From Shimia marina (GTDB lineage: Bacteria; Pseudomonadota; Alphaproteobacteria; Rhodobacterales; Rhodobacteraceae), in assembly GCF_001458175.1 (NCBI RefSeq), contig NZ_CYPW01000027.1:566239-630238 (forward strand): a stretch of 64,000 nucleotides of DNA, read 5' to 3'. The notes beneath the pieces were generated by a model that saw only the letters and a list, made by a program, of their open reading frames with translations, did not search any database and had not been told where the DNA came from. Shown here piece by piece: positions 46,001-55,700 of the stretch (within the stretch, counting starts at the first letter, position 1; each line of letters begins with the position of its first letter). Both the position numbers and the translations under genes were made by a program.

Positions 46001-47107
46001 ATGGTCTATACAATCTCTCATTCACGCCGCCTGCGTTCAACGCCCTTCACTCCCGGTGTCGAAGCCGCTGGCGTCACGTCATACACCGTCTACAACCGCA
46101 TGCTTCTGCCAACGGTTTTTGACAGCGTGGAAAGTGACTACCGTCATCTCAAGGAACATGTTCAGGTCTGGGACGTGTCCGTAGAGCGTCAGATTGAACT
46201 CAACGGGCCGGACGCCTCACATCTGATGCAGTTGATGACACCGCGTAACTTGCGCAAGATGCAGTCAGATCAGTGTTATTATGTGCCGATCACAGACGAA
46301 GACGGTAAAATGCTGAATGATCCTGTGGCGATCAAGCACAGCGAAACACGTTGGTGGATCTCCATCGCAGACAGCGACTTGATACTCTGGATCAAAGGAT
46401 TGGCAGTCGGGCGCGGATTGAATGTGCGGGTGTTTGAACCTGATGTCTCCCCACTTGCCGTACAAGGCCCAAAGGCAGAAACCCTGATGGCGCGCGTTTT
46501 TGGTGAGGAGATTTATGACATCCGTTTCTTCCGCTACAAGCGGCTCGCCTTCGGAGAGACCTCTTTCATCGTGGCGCGTTCGGGATACTCAAAACAGGGC
46601 GGCTTTGAGATCTACGTTGAAGGCAGTGAGAACGGCATGCCGCTTTGGAATGCCCTTTTTGGCGCAGGTCAAGATCTCCATGTACGCCCGGGCTGCCCCA
46701 ATCTGATTGAACGGATCGAAGGCGGATTGCTGAGCTATGGCAATGACATGAACATGGAAAACTCGCCGCTGGAATGCGGTCTTGGCAAGTTCTGCCCGCC
46801 CGCCGAAGACATTGCCCATATCGGCATTGAAGCGATGTCGCAGGAACGCAATGCTGGACCTCATCGTCAGATCCGGCCAATATCGGTCATTGGCGCACCG
46901 CTCTCGCCAGCGCGCGCTATTTGGCCACTGACGCGTGATGGCGTACGCGTGGGGCAAATCACATCCGCGACATGGTCGCCGGACTTTGATACCAATGTCG
47001 CCATTGGAATGGTTGACGCGGGCCACTGGGAGGCTGGCACCGTGTTGATTGTGGAAACGCCTGAAGGGCCGCGGGAGGCCATCATAGAGGAGACGTTCTG
47101 GATCTAA
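46001..47107 (+). CDS. dmdA: Dimethylsulfoniopropionate demethylase (DmdA), GcvT family
   Basis: DmdA transfers a methyl group from DMSP to tetrahydrofolate, yielding methylmercaptopropionate. The 368-residue protein has the aminomethyltransferase (GcvT) fold and the characteristic DmdA opening 'SRRLRSTPFTPGVEAAGVTS', then 'MLLPTVFDSVESDYRHLKEH', 'DQCYYVPITDEDGKMLNDPV', 'FFRYKRLAF' and 'GYSKQGGFEIYVEGSENGMP'. These stretches are closely like the Ruegeria DmdA sequence as remembered. Its place between an acyl-CoA ligase and a BCCT transporter supports the role. Glycine betaine or dimethylglycine demethylation is the main alternative for the wider family. Confidence 0.88.
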   Translation: MVYTISHSRRLRSTPFTPGVEAAGVTSYTVYNRMLLPTVFDSVESDYRHLKEHVQVWDVSVERQIELNGPDASHLMQLMTPRNLRKMQSDQCYYVPITDEDGKMLNDPVAIKHSETRWWISIADSDLILWIKGLAVGRGLNVRVFEPDVSPLAVQGPKAETLMARVFGEEIYDIRFFRYKRLAFGETSFIVARSGYSKQGGFEIYVEGSENGMPLWNALFGAGQDLHVRPGCPNLIERIEGGLLSYGNDMNMENSPLECGLGKFCPPAEDIAHIGIEAMSQERNAGPHRQIRPISVIGAPLSPARAIWPLTRDGVRVGQITSATWSPDFDTNVAIGMVDAGHWEAGTVLIVETPEGPREAIIEETFWI

Positions 47108-47164
47108 CGCGCACAAGACCCGTGGCCTTGAACGCGTAATAAGAAATACCCTAGGGAGGAACAC

Positions 47165-48808
47165 ATGGCCCAAAAGCCACCACTAATGGAATTGCCCATC
47201 AAAACAGCCGAAGGCGGCTTCTATGATGGCTTCAGCAAGGACGTGACCATCACGGCCAAGATCTTAATCGGTGCCCTGATCATCTGGGCAATCGCATTTC
47301 CAGACAATGCTGCAAGCGTTCTCAGCACACTCAACAGCTTCCTTCTGGCCAGTTTCGCCAGTTGGTATATCTGGGTTGTTGCCTTTTTCATCATTGTCTG
47401 CGTCGTTCTTGCCATCCTGCCCTCAACCGGACGGTTGCGTATGGGCCTGCCTGATGATGAACCGGAATTTTCAAGTTTTTCCTGGTTCTCCATGATGTTT
47501 GGCGCCGGGATTGGCATTGGTATGCTGACCTTCGCTACCGCAGAGCCGATGTACCATTTTGCCAACAACCCTGAAGTCATTCAGGGATTGGCTGAAGGCT
47601 CTTCGGCGGACAATGTCCGCTATGCCTACAAATGGTCCTTCCTGCATTGGGGCTTCTCAGCCTGGGCTTGCTATGCCCTCGTGGGCCTCTCGCTGGGCTA
47701 TTTTTCCTATCGCCGCAACCTGCCGCTGACAATTCGTTCCGGCCTGTCCCCCCTGTTTGGCTCCAGCCTGTCTGGCCCATTGGGACATGTCATCGACATC
47801 GTGGCCGTGGTGGCAACCGTGCTTGGTGTGGCGCAGACCCTGGGCTTTGGTGTAGAACAATTTGTGGCTGGCATGCACCGCATCGGCATTGGGGACTGGC
47901 TGCTCAATGATGACGGTAAAGCCACAACATCGGCCATCATCTTTGCCCTGCTGATCATCATGGGCGCGTCCACATTGTCCGCGCTTTCCGGTGTCGGCAA
48001 AGGCATCAAATGGCTCTCCAACATCAACATGGGCCTCAGCTTCTTCCTGCTGGCCTTCTTCTTGATCTTCGGCTCTGCCTTCTTTGGTCTCAAAGCGCTG
48101 TTTGTCGGCCTGTTTGACTACATCGTGGCCCTGCCAAGCCTGTTGTTCACCGTGTGGCGGCCGGATGGCACCGAGGTTGGCGATGCGCTGGCGGGCTGGC
48201 AAGGTGGCTGGTCGGTCTTCTACTGGGCCTGGTGGATTGCTTTTGCCCCATTTGTGGGCGTGTTCCTTGCGCGTATTTCTCGCGGACGCACCGTGCGCGA
48301 ATATGTGCTTGGCGCGATCATCATCCCATCCGTGATGTGTTTCTTCTGGTTCACAATCGTGGGCGGCACCGCCATTGATCTGACCTTGAACGGAACCGCC
48401 GGCGATGCCATTTCCGGCGCAGGCCAGCAGGCCCAGCTCTTTGCCATGCTGGATGTGATCCTTTCCAGTGGTTTCGCATGGATCATGGCGGTCATCGTGG
48501 TGGTTTTGCTGCTGACCTATCTGGTCACCTCCGCAGACAGCGCCGTGCTGATTGTGAACACCATCAACTCAGGCGGCGACGAAGGCCCCAAAGGGCGCCC
48601 GCATATCATCTTCTGGGGTGTGGCGCTGGCGCTGGTTGTGGGCGCGCTTCTGATCATGGGCGGACTGGGTGCCATCCAGACAGCCATGGTCATCGGGGCC
48701 CTCCCCTTCAGCATTGTGATGGCTTTGATGGGCATCGCGCTGATCAAGGGCATTTTGCGTGACAGTCGTCGCGAAGCCCTTGGTGTACAAAGCGTACATA
48801 CTGAGTAA
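47165..48808 (+). CDS. BCCT family transporter (DMSP/betaine uptake)
   Basis: A 547-residue secondary transporter of the betaine-choline-carnitine family with about 12 membrane helices. The family signature is evident: 'FGAGIGIGMLTFATAEPMYH' in the first repeat, and 'WSVFYWAWWIAFAPFVGVFL' followed by 'ARISRGRTVREYVLGAIIIP', with the tryptophan box that binds trimethylammonium or dimethylsulfonium groups. The N-terminal tail is short, so strong osmotic gating is not expected. CTAGGGAGGA precedes the ATG. Context indicates DMSP as the imported compound. A GC-rich hairpin follows the gene. Confidence 0.92.
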   Translation: MAQKPPLMELPIKTAEGGFYDGFSKDVTITAKILIGALIIWAIAFPDNAASVLSTLNSFLLASFASWYIWVVAFFIIVCVVLAILPSTGRLRMGLPDDEPEFSSFSWFSMMFGAGIGIGMLTFATAEPMYHFANNPEVIQGLAEGSSADNVRYAYKWSFLHWGFSAWACYALVGLSLGYFSYRRNLPLTIRSGLSPLFGSSLSGPLGHVIDIVAVVATVLGVAQTLGFGVEQFVAGMHRIGIGDWLLNDDGKATTSAIIFALLIIMGASTLSALSGVGKGIKWLSNINMGLSFFLLAFFLIFGSAFFGLKALFVGLFDYIVALPSLLFTVWRPDGTEVGDALAGWQGGWSVFYWAWWIAFAPFVGVFLARISRGRTVREYVLGAIIIPSVMCFFWFTIVGGTAIDLTLNGTAGDAISGAGQQAQLFAMLDVILSSGFAWIMAVIVVVLLLTYLVTSADSAVLIVNTINSGGDEGPKGRPHIIFWGVALALVVGALLIMGGLGAIQTAMVIGALPFSIVMALMGIALIKGILRDSRREALGVQSVHTE

Positions 48809-48823
48809 AAACTTATTTCAGGT

Positions 48824-48841
48824 CGGGCCCTTCGGGGCCCG
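48824..48841 (+). terminator. GC-rich hairpin with TTCG tetraloop between transporter and hydratase genes
   Basis: A CGGGCCC stem closes a TTCG loop with GGGCCCG, giving a very stable 7-bp hairpin. No T-tract follows, so it may only attenuate transcription or protect the upstream mRNA from exonucleases rather than terminate fully. Confidence 0.5.
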
Positions 48842-48879
48842 CCTACCCCTTCTAACTTAACGAACTGAGGCCGCATCAC

Positions 48880-49692
48880 ATGGCGCAACACCATCCCGCC
48901 TTTTCTTTTACCAATGTCACTGTCACCCAGGATCAAGAGGATGATGGTATCTGGGTCGCCACCCTCAATCGCGCGTCCAAACGCAATGCGCTGGACGCAG
49001 CGACCATTGAAGAGCTGATCGAGTTGTTTTCCAAGGCGCCACGTCTGGGTGCCAAGGCCATTGTGCTGGCAGCGGCAGGCGATCATTTCTGCGCGGGCCT
49101 CGATCTTATCGAACATCATGACGAAGACCGCAGCCCAGCCGACTTCATGCATGTCTGCCTACGCTGGCATGAAGCCTTCAACAAAATGGAATACGGCGGC
49201 GTGCCGGTCATTGCCGCTCTGCATGGCGCAGTTGTCGGTGGCGGCCTCGAACTGGCCAGCTCGGCTCATGTCCGCGTGGCGGATGAAAGCACCTATTTCG
49301 CGCTGCCAGAAGGCCAACGCGGCCTCTTTACGGGTGGCGGTGCCACCATCCGTGTGGCGGACCTCGTGGGCAAGTCCCGCATGATCGACATGATGCTGAC
49401 CGGCCGTGTCTATCAGGGGCAGGAAGCCATGGACGTGGGATTGATGCAATATCTTGTGTCTGGCTCCAGCTTTGACAAAGCCATGGAACTCGCCCGCCGT
49501 GCCGCCGCCAACCTGCCACTGTCCAACTTCGCAATCTGCTCCGCCGTCAGCCATATGCAAAACATGTCTGCGCTGGATGCCGCCTATTGCGAAGCCGTGA
49601 TTGCTGGCGTGGTCAACACCCAGCCTGACGCCCGCGCCCGTCTTGATGCCTTTGCCAAAAAGACCGCCGCACGGGTTCGGCCCAACGACTAA
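48880..49692 (+). CDS. Enoyl-CoA hydratase/isomerase family protein, DmdD-role candidate
   Basis: A 270-residue crotonase. The CoA- and oxyanion-binding parts are '[20 protein letters not shown]' and '[20 protein letters not shown]', and two glutamates sit at the positions expected for catalysis (GLELA and '[17 protein letters not shown]'). DmdD hydrates methylthioacryloyl-CoA, releasing methanethiol, and has about this length. In this operon that role is the natural reading, although AcuH or an ordinary enoyl-CoA hydratase cannot be excluded from sequence. It is 71 bases after the transporter gene with a hairpin between them. Confidence 0.87.
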   Translation: MAQHHPAFSFTNVTVTQDQEDDGIWVATLNRASKRNALDAATIEELIELFSKAPRLGAKAIVLAAAGDHFCAGLDLIEHHDEDRSPADFMHVCLRWHEAFNKMEYGGVPVIAALHGAVVGGGLELASSAHVRVADESTYFALPEGQRGLFTGGGATIRVADLVGKSRMIDMMLTGRVYQGQEAMDVGLMQYLVSGSSFDKAMELARRAAANLPLSNFAICSAVSHMQNMSALDAAYCEAVIAGVVNTQPDARARLDAFAKKTAARVRPND

Positions 49693-49725
49693 GCTCGCCT
49701 TCTTTGTCACAGCAGAAAGCACGCC

Positions 49726-50730
49726 ATGACTTGCCATGACACCAGACCGTTCCTGCAAGCACCGCACGCGAGCCAAGGTCCCGCACATCGGTTTGTCTTT
49801 CTGCTGCTGCCAACCCATTCACCGGCGGATGTGAGCCTCGCCATAGAGACTCTGTCTGAGGCCAATGCCGCCGGTGCAAACCCGCCTTATACATGGCAAA
49901 TTCTCAGCGAAGACGGCCTGCCCCTACGCTCGCAAAGCGGCCTTTCTCTGGCTGTGGAAGGCGGTGTGGAAGAGATTGATCTTACTGCAACAATTTTCCT
50001 CTGCGGAGGCAATCGCATGGAGGCACCGGCTAGCCAGAAGCTGCTTAACCTGCTCCGCAAAGCCACCCGATATGGTGCCACTTTGGGCGCATTGGGCAGC
50101 GGCTGTGCCATTCTCGCGCAAGCGGGTCTGTTGCCAGACAAAAAAGTGGCCGCACATTGGGCCATTTCAACGTCGATACAGGAAACATTTCCTGATCTGG
50201 ATGTGCGCCAACAGGTCTATGACACCAGCAGCAAATCTCTGACCTGTGCCGGTGGCCTTGCCACGGCTGACATGTTTCTCAATGTGATTGGCACGCAACA
50301 GGGCACAAACTGCGCTCAGAAAACCGCTGCCGCCCTCGCCTGTTCCAGCATTCGCGATCAAAGCAACGCACAAACGCTCTCCGCCGCCTGTGAAATCGGT
50401 GCCAAGAGTGTTCATCTGGTCCAGGCGGTCGAGATCATGCGCGAGAACCTCGAACACCCTCTGTCCCCCACTGTGATTGCCAAAACGGTTGGCGTCTCAA
50501 GCCGGCAGTTGGAGCGCCTGTTTTCCAAACACCTCGGCATGTCGCCCAAAAGCTACAGCAACAAACTGCGCCTCGAAAACGCAAGACGCCTCATCCAGCA
50601 GACCAAACTGAGTGTACTGGAAGTTGCCATCGCCAGCGGTTTCTCCAGCACATCGCATTTTTCCAAACAATACCGCAAACGTTTCGGGGCCTCCCCAAGC
50701 AGCGAACGCGGTATCCCGTCCGCATCTTAA
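49726..50730 (+). CDS. GlxA family transcriptional regulator (DJ-1/PfpI plus AraC domain)
   Basis: A 334-residue two-domain regulator. Residues about 20-205 have the DJ-1/PfpI amidotransferase-like fold ('FVFLLLPTHSPADVSLAIET', 'ATLGALGSGCAILAQAGLLP', 'LTCAGGLATADMFLNVIG'). Residues about 230-330 form the AraC DNA-binding domain ('SPTVIAKTVGVSSRQLERLF', 'EVAIASGFSSTSHFSKQYRK'). Relatives such as GbdR and CdhR respond to betaines and carnitine, which fits a DMSP or betaine locus. It lies 33 bases after the hydratase gene on the same strand, and the CRISPR array begins 46 bases after its stop. Confidence 0.92.
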   Translation: MTCHDTRPFLQAPHASQGPAHRFVFLLLPTHSPADVSLAIETLSEANAAGANPPYTWQILSEDGLPLRSQSGLSLAVEGGVEEIDLTATIFLCGGNRMEAPASQKLLNLLRKATRYGATLGALGSGCAILAQAGLLPDKKVAAHWAISTSIQETFPDLDVRQQVYDTSSKSLTCAGGLATADMFLNVIGTQQGTNCAQKTAAALACSSIRDQSNAQTLSAACEIGAKSVHLVQAVEIMRENLEHPLSPTVIAKTVGVSSRQLERLFSKHLGMSPKSYSNKLRLENARRLIQQTKLSVLEVAIASGFSSTSHFSKQYRKRFGASPSSERGIPSAS

Positions 50731-50776
50731 CAGCGCCATGCCCGTTCAGGAGCTGAGTTTCAGCACGGCTTGTTCA

Positions 50777-51337
50777 GTTGCGGCTGGACCTCGAATTCTG
50801 AACTGCTAATCTTGTCTCTTGGAGAGGGTGAGGTTGCTGCGGTTGCGGCTGGACCTCGAATTCTGAACTGCTAATCTCACCAGAGGCAGCGCCATGAGGT
50901 TGGCCAGTTGCGGCTGGACCTCGAATTCTGAACTGCTAATCTGCGTCCGTACCATATGTCACGCTGCCGATAGTTGCGGCTGGACCTCGAATTCTGAACT
51001 GCTAATCTCAAAGGCTATTTTGACAACCCGTATTCTGAGTTGCGGCTGGACCTCGAATTCTGAACTGCTAATCTCGATGCTCTGACGGCCACTGAGTATG
51101 TGCTGTTGCGGCTGGACCTCGAATTCTGAACTGCTAATCTTTGAGCTTCTGCATGGTCTCATCGCCAACGGTTGCGGCTGGACCTCGAATTCTGAACTGC
51201 TAATCTACGCCGGTTGCGGAATTGACCGATTCGTAGTTGCGGCTGGACCTCGAATTCTGAACTGCTAATCTAACGGTAGTCATGGTGCGGTGTTCCCTTG
51301 CGTTGCGGCTGGACCTCGAATTCTGAACTGCTAATCT
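50777..51337 (+). CRISPR. Type II-C CRISPR array: nine identical 36-bp repeats, eight spacers of 29-30 bp
   Basis: Repeats start at 50777, 50842, 50907, 50973, 51039, 51105, 51171, 51236 and 51302. All nine are identical; they begin GTTGCGGCTGGACCTCGAAT and end TCTGAACTGCTAATCT. Spacers 1, 2 and 7 are 29 bases and the rest 30. The 5' GTTG and the 3' TGCTAATCT follow the layout of Neisseria II-C repeats, whose 3' end carries an extended -10 box, so each repeat may start its own crRNA on the plus strand. The tracrRNA at 56024-56110 pairs with the repeat's 5' 30 bases. The array converges on cas2. Only 46 bases separate it from the GlxA gene, so no long leader exists on that side. Confidence 0.98.
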
Positions 51338-51343
51338 AGATCA

Positions 51344-51379
51344 CCCCTCAACCCCTTGTTCACGCAAGGTTTTGAGGGG
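51344..51379. terminator. Nested hairpin between the array and cas2
   Basis: CCCCTCAA (51344-51351) pairs with TTGAGGGG (51372-51379), and an inner CCTTG / CAAGG stem closes the loop. It lies just past the last repeat and 32 bases beyond the cas2 stop, a position where it could end both the array transcript and the cas transcript, although T-tracts are weak. Confidence 0.55.
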
Positions 51380-51410
51380 GATTTACTTGTATATTTCCGT
51401 GGGGTTTTCA

Positions 51411-51716
51411 TCAAAACAGCGCCAACTGATCCGGATTCTTTCGGGCCGTCTGTCGGCCCTGATCTGAAAAATGAACAATATCACGATATTGGCGATCGGT
51501 GAAGTTGAGGATTTGGATGTCACCTTTATCGGGCAAATTGCGCGCGATTCTGTTCACCCGTGTCTGGAATGCTTCCTTCCCATTGACGAAACGGGCATAG
51601 ACTGAAAACTGGCTGCGCTCGAACCCCTCATCAAGCAAAAAATTGCGAAAATTCGTTGCGGCCTTACGCTGCGGTTTGGTGTCCGTCGGCAGATCAAACA
51701 TCACGAGTATCCACAT
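51411..51716 (-). CDS. cas2: CRISPR-associated endoribonuclease-like protein Cas2
   Basis: Cas2 dimerises between two Cas1 dimers to form the spacer-integration complex. The 101-residue protein starts 'MWILVMFDLPTDTKPQRKAA', the usual beta-strand with its conserved aspartate, and continues 'FLLDEGFERSQFSVYARFVN' and 'LPDKGDIQILNFTDRQYRDI'. The ATG at 51716 gives the normal family length and has AGGA upstream; a longer frame begins at 51755 and overlaps the cas1 stop. The C-terminus is the typical short tail (NPDQLALF). Third gene of the cas9-cas1-cas2 operon. Confidence 0.96.
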   Translation of the reverse strand: MWILVMFDLPTDTKPQRKAATNFRNFLLDEGFERSQFSVYARFVNGKEAFQTRVNRIARNLPDKGDIQILNFTDRQYRDIVHFSDQGRQTARKNPDQLALF

Positions 51717-51751
51717 GATTCTATATCCTGATAAATGGCTTGGATAAAATG

Positions 51752-52663
51752 TCATGCGCCCAGCCCTGCGAGGGTGAGTGCATCGGGTGGTTGTGGCAGA
51801 GAGAGCGAGAGTTTGCCGCTCTCGAAGCTTTGCCCGAGCGACGTCGCTAGTTTCATAATAGCGACAGAGACTGGAGACTGACTATCGCCCAGAGGGAGAT
51901 CAAGCGCGATAAGGCGCGCAAGCGTCTGTTTGGCTTCGGTGTCAACCTGCGGTCCGTTGCGCTCAGCGAGCGCGCGCGCGGCGCAATCAACCAAAGGGCG
52001 AAAAGGCTCCATCAGGTCATCCGCAAGAGCAAAAGCATTGCCGCGGTTGGAATGGTGCAGGCCGATGGTCGGGTGTAGCCCTGCGGCTACGATGGCGCGG
52101 GCTGTCGCCGCGCGAAGGACAGTATATCCGTAGTTCAGGATGGCGTTGACATCGGGGACGTCACGATTGCGTCGAAAGTTGTCCCCCATCATAAGGGGCC
52201 AATAGTAACGGGCGGCCTGCGCCTCGACATTGGTACTGTCACCGCTGGTAACCGCGCGGGCCATCATGGTAAGCGGGGCATGAGGCGCAGCGATAGCCTC
52301 CAGCGCGGCGGCTTGCATTGAGATCTTTGAGATCACCACCTGCTTCCATGCCTGTTTGACCATTGGGGCTTTGGCTTGCCATTGAGCCCGCAAGCGCCCG
52401 CCCTGTGCGTGGTGCCCCTCGATCGGCATGAGGACAGAGCGGGGCGTATGGTTGGACGCGCAAAACACAACGGGCACCCCACGATCACCAAGCTCTGCAA
52501 GAAGGTGGCCTGACACCGTGGCCCCGTGGGCATGGACGATAACAGCGGTGATTTCATCCAACGCGACGCGCCCGATTTCAGCGCCCGCTTCGGAGACTTT
52601 TAAAAACCCACGTTCACGCGAAAGGTGACGCCCTTCCGTGGCAATATCAATAACACGATCCAA
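51752..52663 (-). CDS. cas1: CRISPR-associated integrase Cas1 (type II)
   Basis: Cas1 catalyses insertion of new spacers. The 303 residues show the type II pattern: an N-terminal beta domain ('IGRVALDEITAVIVHAHGAT', 'VVFCASNHTPRSVLMPIEGH') and the helical catalytic domain with Glu in 'STNVEAQAARYYWPLM', His in 'LHPTIGLHHSNRGNAFALAD' and acidic residues in 'DDLMEPFRPLVD'. The start is a TTG, with GGAG eight bases upstream; an in-frame stop lies just before it, so no longer form is possible. Use of TTG may keep expression low. It lies 58 bases downstream of cas9. Confidence 0.97.
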   Translation of the reverse strand: MDRVIDIATEGRHLSRERGFLKVSEAGAEIGRVALDEITAVIVHAHGATVSGHLLAELGDRGVPVVFCASNHTPRSVLMPIEGHHAQGGRLRAQWQAKAPMVKQAWKQVVISKISMQAAALEAIAAPHAPLTMMARAVTSGDSTNVEAQAARYYWPLMMGDNFRRNRDVPDVNAILNYGYTVLRAATARAIVAAGLHPTIGLHHSNRGNAFALADDLMEPFRPLVDCAARALAERNGPQVDTEAKQTLARLIALDLPLGDSQSPVSVAIMKLATSLGQSFESGKLSLSLPQPPDALTLAGLGA

Positions 52664-52721
52664 AAATCATACTCCAAATGGTTGGAAGCATGATCTATTT
52701 TCGCGATTCGCACGACTGCAC

Positions 52722-55700
52722 TCAGAGTTTGGGAGGGCCCGGGTCACGCAGGCGACCGATTTCGTCCACTAGAACCCGGCGAAGGCCCGTTTTAACGAGT
52801 GTACCTGCACCCATCTGAAGAAATTTAAATGGATCGGTCTTGTCGCGATTTCTGGCGTCCGCATTTGCTTCGAGATGCTGAGCAACAAAGAGCCCGTTCT
52901 TGATGTGCATGGATTGTACGTAACCTACTATTTCTTCACCGTCCTTGGTAAGTTTCACCATGTCTTTCTTAAAAACGCGCAAAATACGCTTTGCTGCGGG
53001 ATGGGGACGTGGGGCGCTGCCTGCGTGGGCTTCATAGGTTGTCACAACCTGCGGCACGATTTTTCCGTCAGGTAGTTTCCAAAGCTCATAACAATGGTTG
53101 CTGTCGCCTTTGTACGCCTTCAGGGGTTGGCCGCTCTCGGTTTTGCCAATCTCAACGCGCGCTGCTTTTTGCAGCGTTTCGACCAAACGGACACGACGGA
53201 TACCCTGATAGGGACCTTCTTTGGAGGCAAAATCCACCAGAGCCTGTTCAAACATCTTCCCCTCTTTGCCTTTGGTCGCCACATAAAGGGCGTTTTGCAG
53301 TTGCGGATCGCGAATGTTTTTCCCACGTTCTGTGATGGCGATATCGGAGGGTTTGAGTGACATAAGCGGGGTCCGGCTGGCAACGGTGAGATCGTCAATC
53401 ACGCCATAGGCCGTGTCGTTGTGCAGCCGGCCTGCGGTGCTATCACGTCCCGTTTTGCGCCCCTCGACGTCGATGCGGCCATGATCGGCCCGATGGCTGA
53501 CAATAATCTTCTCAAGCTGACTGGCGATGTCGGCGCGGAAATGCTCCCATGGAGCATCTGTGTCACGCGCGATCAACTCAGCGGATTGGCCAGCGTTCTC
53601 GCCCTGACCAGCCGCACGGCTGATTTTTTGCATGAGCCGATAGTCTGTGGCTGCGACCACAGCCGCATCAATTGCATGATGACGGTGATCGGTGCGGTTT
53701 TTGGCCTTTACGGCGCCTCTGTCCTTGTCATTCAGAAGTGCGTTCAGGCCCCAATGGCGTCGCAGCATTTCCGTCATACGCCCCGGCACAACCCAGACAT
53801 GCCCCCCCTTGGTAAAGAGCGTATCAAGATACATACGCGAGATTTTTGCCAGATACTGCGTATCCACCAAGGCGCGGTCGAGGAAATCGTTTTCCCCCTC
53901 GAACCACTCCATCGCGTCTGGGCCAAAACGCTTGCGTTTTTTCTCGGGCAGGTTCTTGAGATTGGCCGCGATATCGTCCCACTGGTCCGTACCGCCCCAC
54001 GCCTCCCACGGGGTTCTGTCTGATTTCTCGCGGTTGGCCTCCTTCAGGCAGAGGGTGCGGTTGGCAAAGCTGTCATCCAGCGTGCGCGAAAAGGGCAGGA
54101 TGTGATCCACATCACAGGAGCCGTCAAACACCATCGTGACACTGATTGTCTTTCCTGTGTAGGGGCAACAGCGCGGCCCGATTGCGGGGCCAAGGTCTTC
54201 CCAAAGACGCAAGAGCATTCGGTTATGCCCCGTGTTTGGCTGTCCAAGTTGCTCAAGCTGCTCACTCCGACGGATCGCATCGGCCGTGGTGTTCCGGAGG
54301 CGTTTCATCGCGTCTTTCTTCTGGGGCTCAGATTGCTTCAACTCTCGCGCCAGTTCGACGACGATCTGGTCGGGCTTGCCATGGACTTCAATGATTTTAT
54401 TAACCAATCGCCGCAATTGGTTCAGCCCGATATGCACGGTCGGATTGGTGATCCGCCCATACCGTGTGATCTCGTCGTCGGTCGCGTCATAGGTGCCGGG
54501 GATCACATGGCGATCAAGCACCTCGCCGTAATAGGGAAGCACCTCGAGACACGCCCCCGTGCGCTGATCTGAGTGGTGCCACCCGCATTTCGCAACAGCG
54601 TCGGAATAGGTGCAAACCTCGGCTTTCAATTGGTCCAGAATACGCTCGGTGGCGCTGAACCCAAGGCGCGCGTACCCTTCGGGCAACGGGGCGTTCCCAA
54701 CGGCCTTGGCGTGATCCGCGTCAAGCCCATGACCCTGTATCAACCAGTCGGTCAGCTCTATAAACTCACCCTCGCTCTGAACCTGCCTCACGCGGGAAAT
54801 CACATCCCATTGCGCCTCCCAATCAAGGGAGGACCACTGGGGCCCAAAGCGTGCGGGATGGGCCATGCAGGCGCGGACCGGATCACAGGAGATGTTTTCA
54901 CGGACACCTGTCTCCAGGGTGAAACGTTCACCGTCGCGCAGCTTAAGCAACTTGGCGAGTGCCTTCAGCGTCATATTCATAGACGTCATGGATTTGGTCG
55001 GTTTTTTATTATCCAGCGCGTGAACAAGTGTGTCCCGCTCCTCCAGTGTCAACGGACGGGTCGAACGCCCATCCGCCGTGACGCGCAATTGGTTGATGGT
55101 CTCAAAAAGCACACGCCGCTGTGTCAGTGGATGTGCCTTGGCGATACGTTCCTCTGCTGTAAACAGGCACAGACCGATTTTCGGCTCCTTTAACGGGCGC
55201 TGATAGAAAATCTTCTCAAAGACCAGATCGCGTAGATCGTCCGTCAGTGCCTGGTGGTGCGTGGCCTGTGCCGCCCAAAGCGCATGAAACTCTTCCTCCA
55301 GATGATGGCGATCAGGATAGAAATCATAGCCCGCCTCAGCCTTCGCATCGGGGCCGCCACGGGCCGCAACCGACAAGCGCGTGCGCACACTCGGCACATG
55401 GCGTGGATCGCTGGCACGCTGACGGCGCATATGCAGAAACTCGCCATAGCTGCGCGCGCCGCTGGTCATCATTTCCAGATCAAGGCGCGCGGTGGCCTCC
55501 CTAATCTTGCCATTCTCGTTGTCGCCCCGATCTGTCTTGCGGTTTGACTTGAAACCACGCCGCTGATTGAGATGAAAGAGAGCGCGGCCGAAATGGGTGA
55601 GCGGCAAGGCGTCATCCAAACCCGTTGATCTGAGTTCATAGGGATCCAGTCGTTCGAGCTTTTTCGCCTCCACTGGATCGGCAGGCATAAGCCCCGTGCG

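Noticed and set aside
44678..46021. 447-codon minus-strand ORF opposite the acyl-CoA ligase
   Set aside because: Antisense shadow of a gene with all adenylate-forming motifs intact.
50894..51085. 63-codon ORF with repeated 'CGWTSNSELLI' segments
   Set aside because: It is simply the CRISPR repeats read as protein; the 65-66 bp period explains it fully.
51344..51379. Hairpin after the last repeat considered as a tracrRNA or degenerate repeat
   Set aside because: It shares no sequence with the repeat; the anti-repeat lies at 56029-56059.
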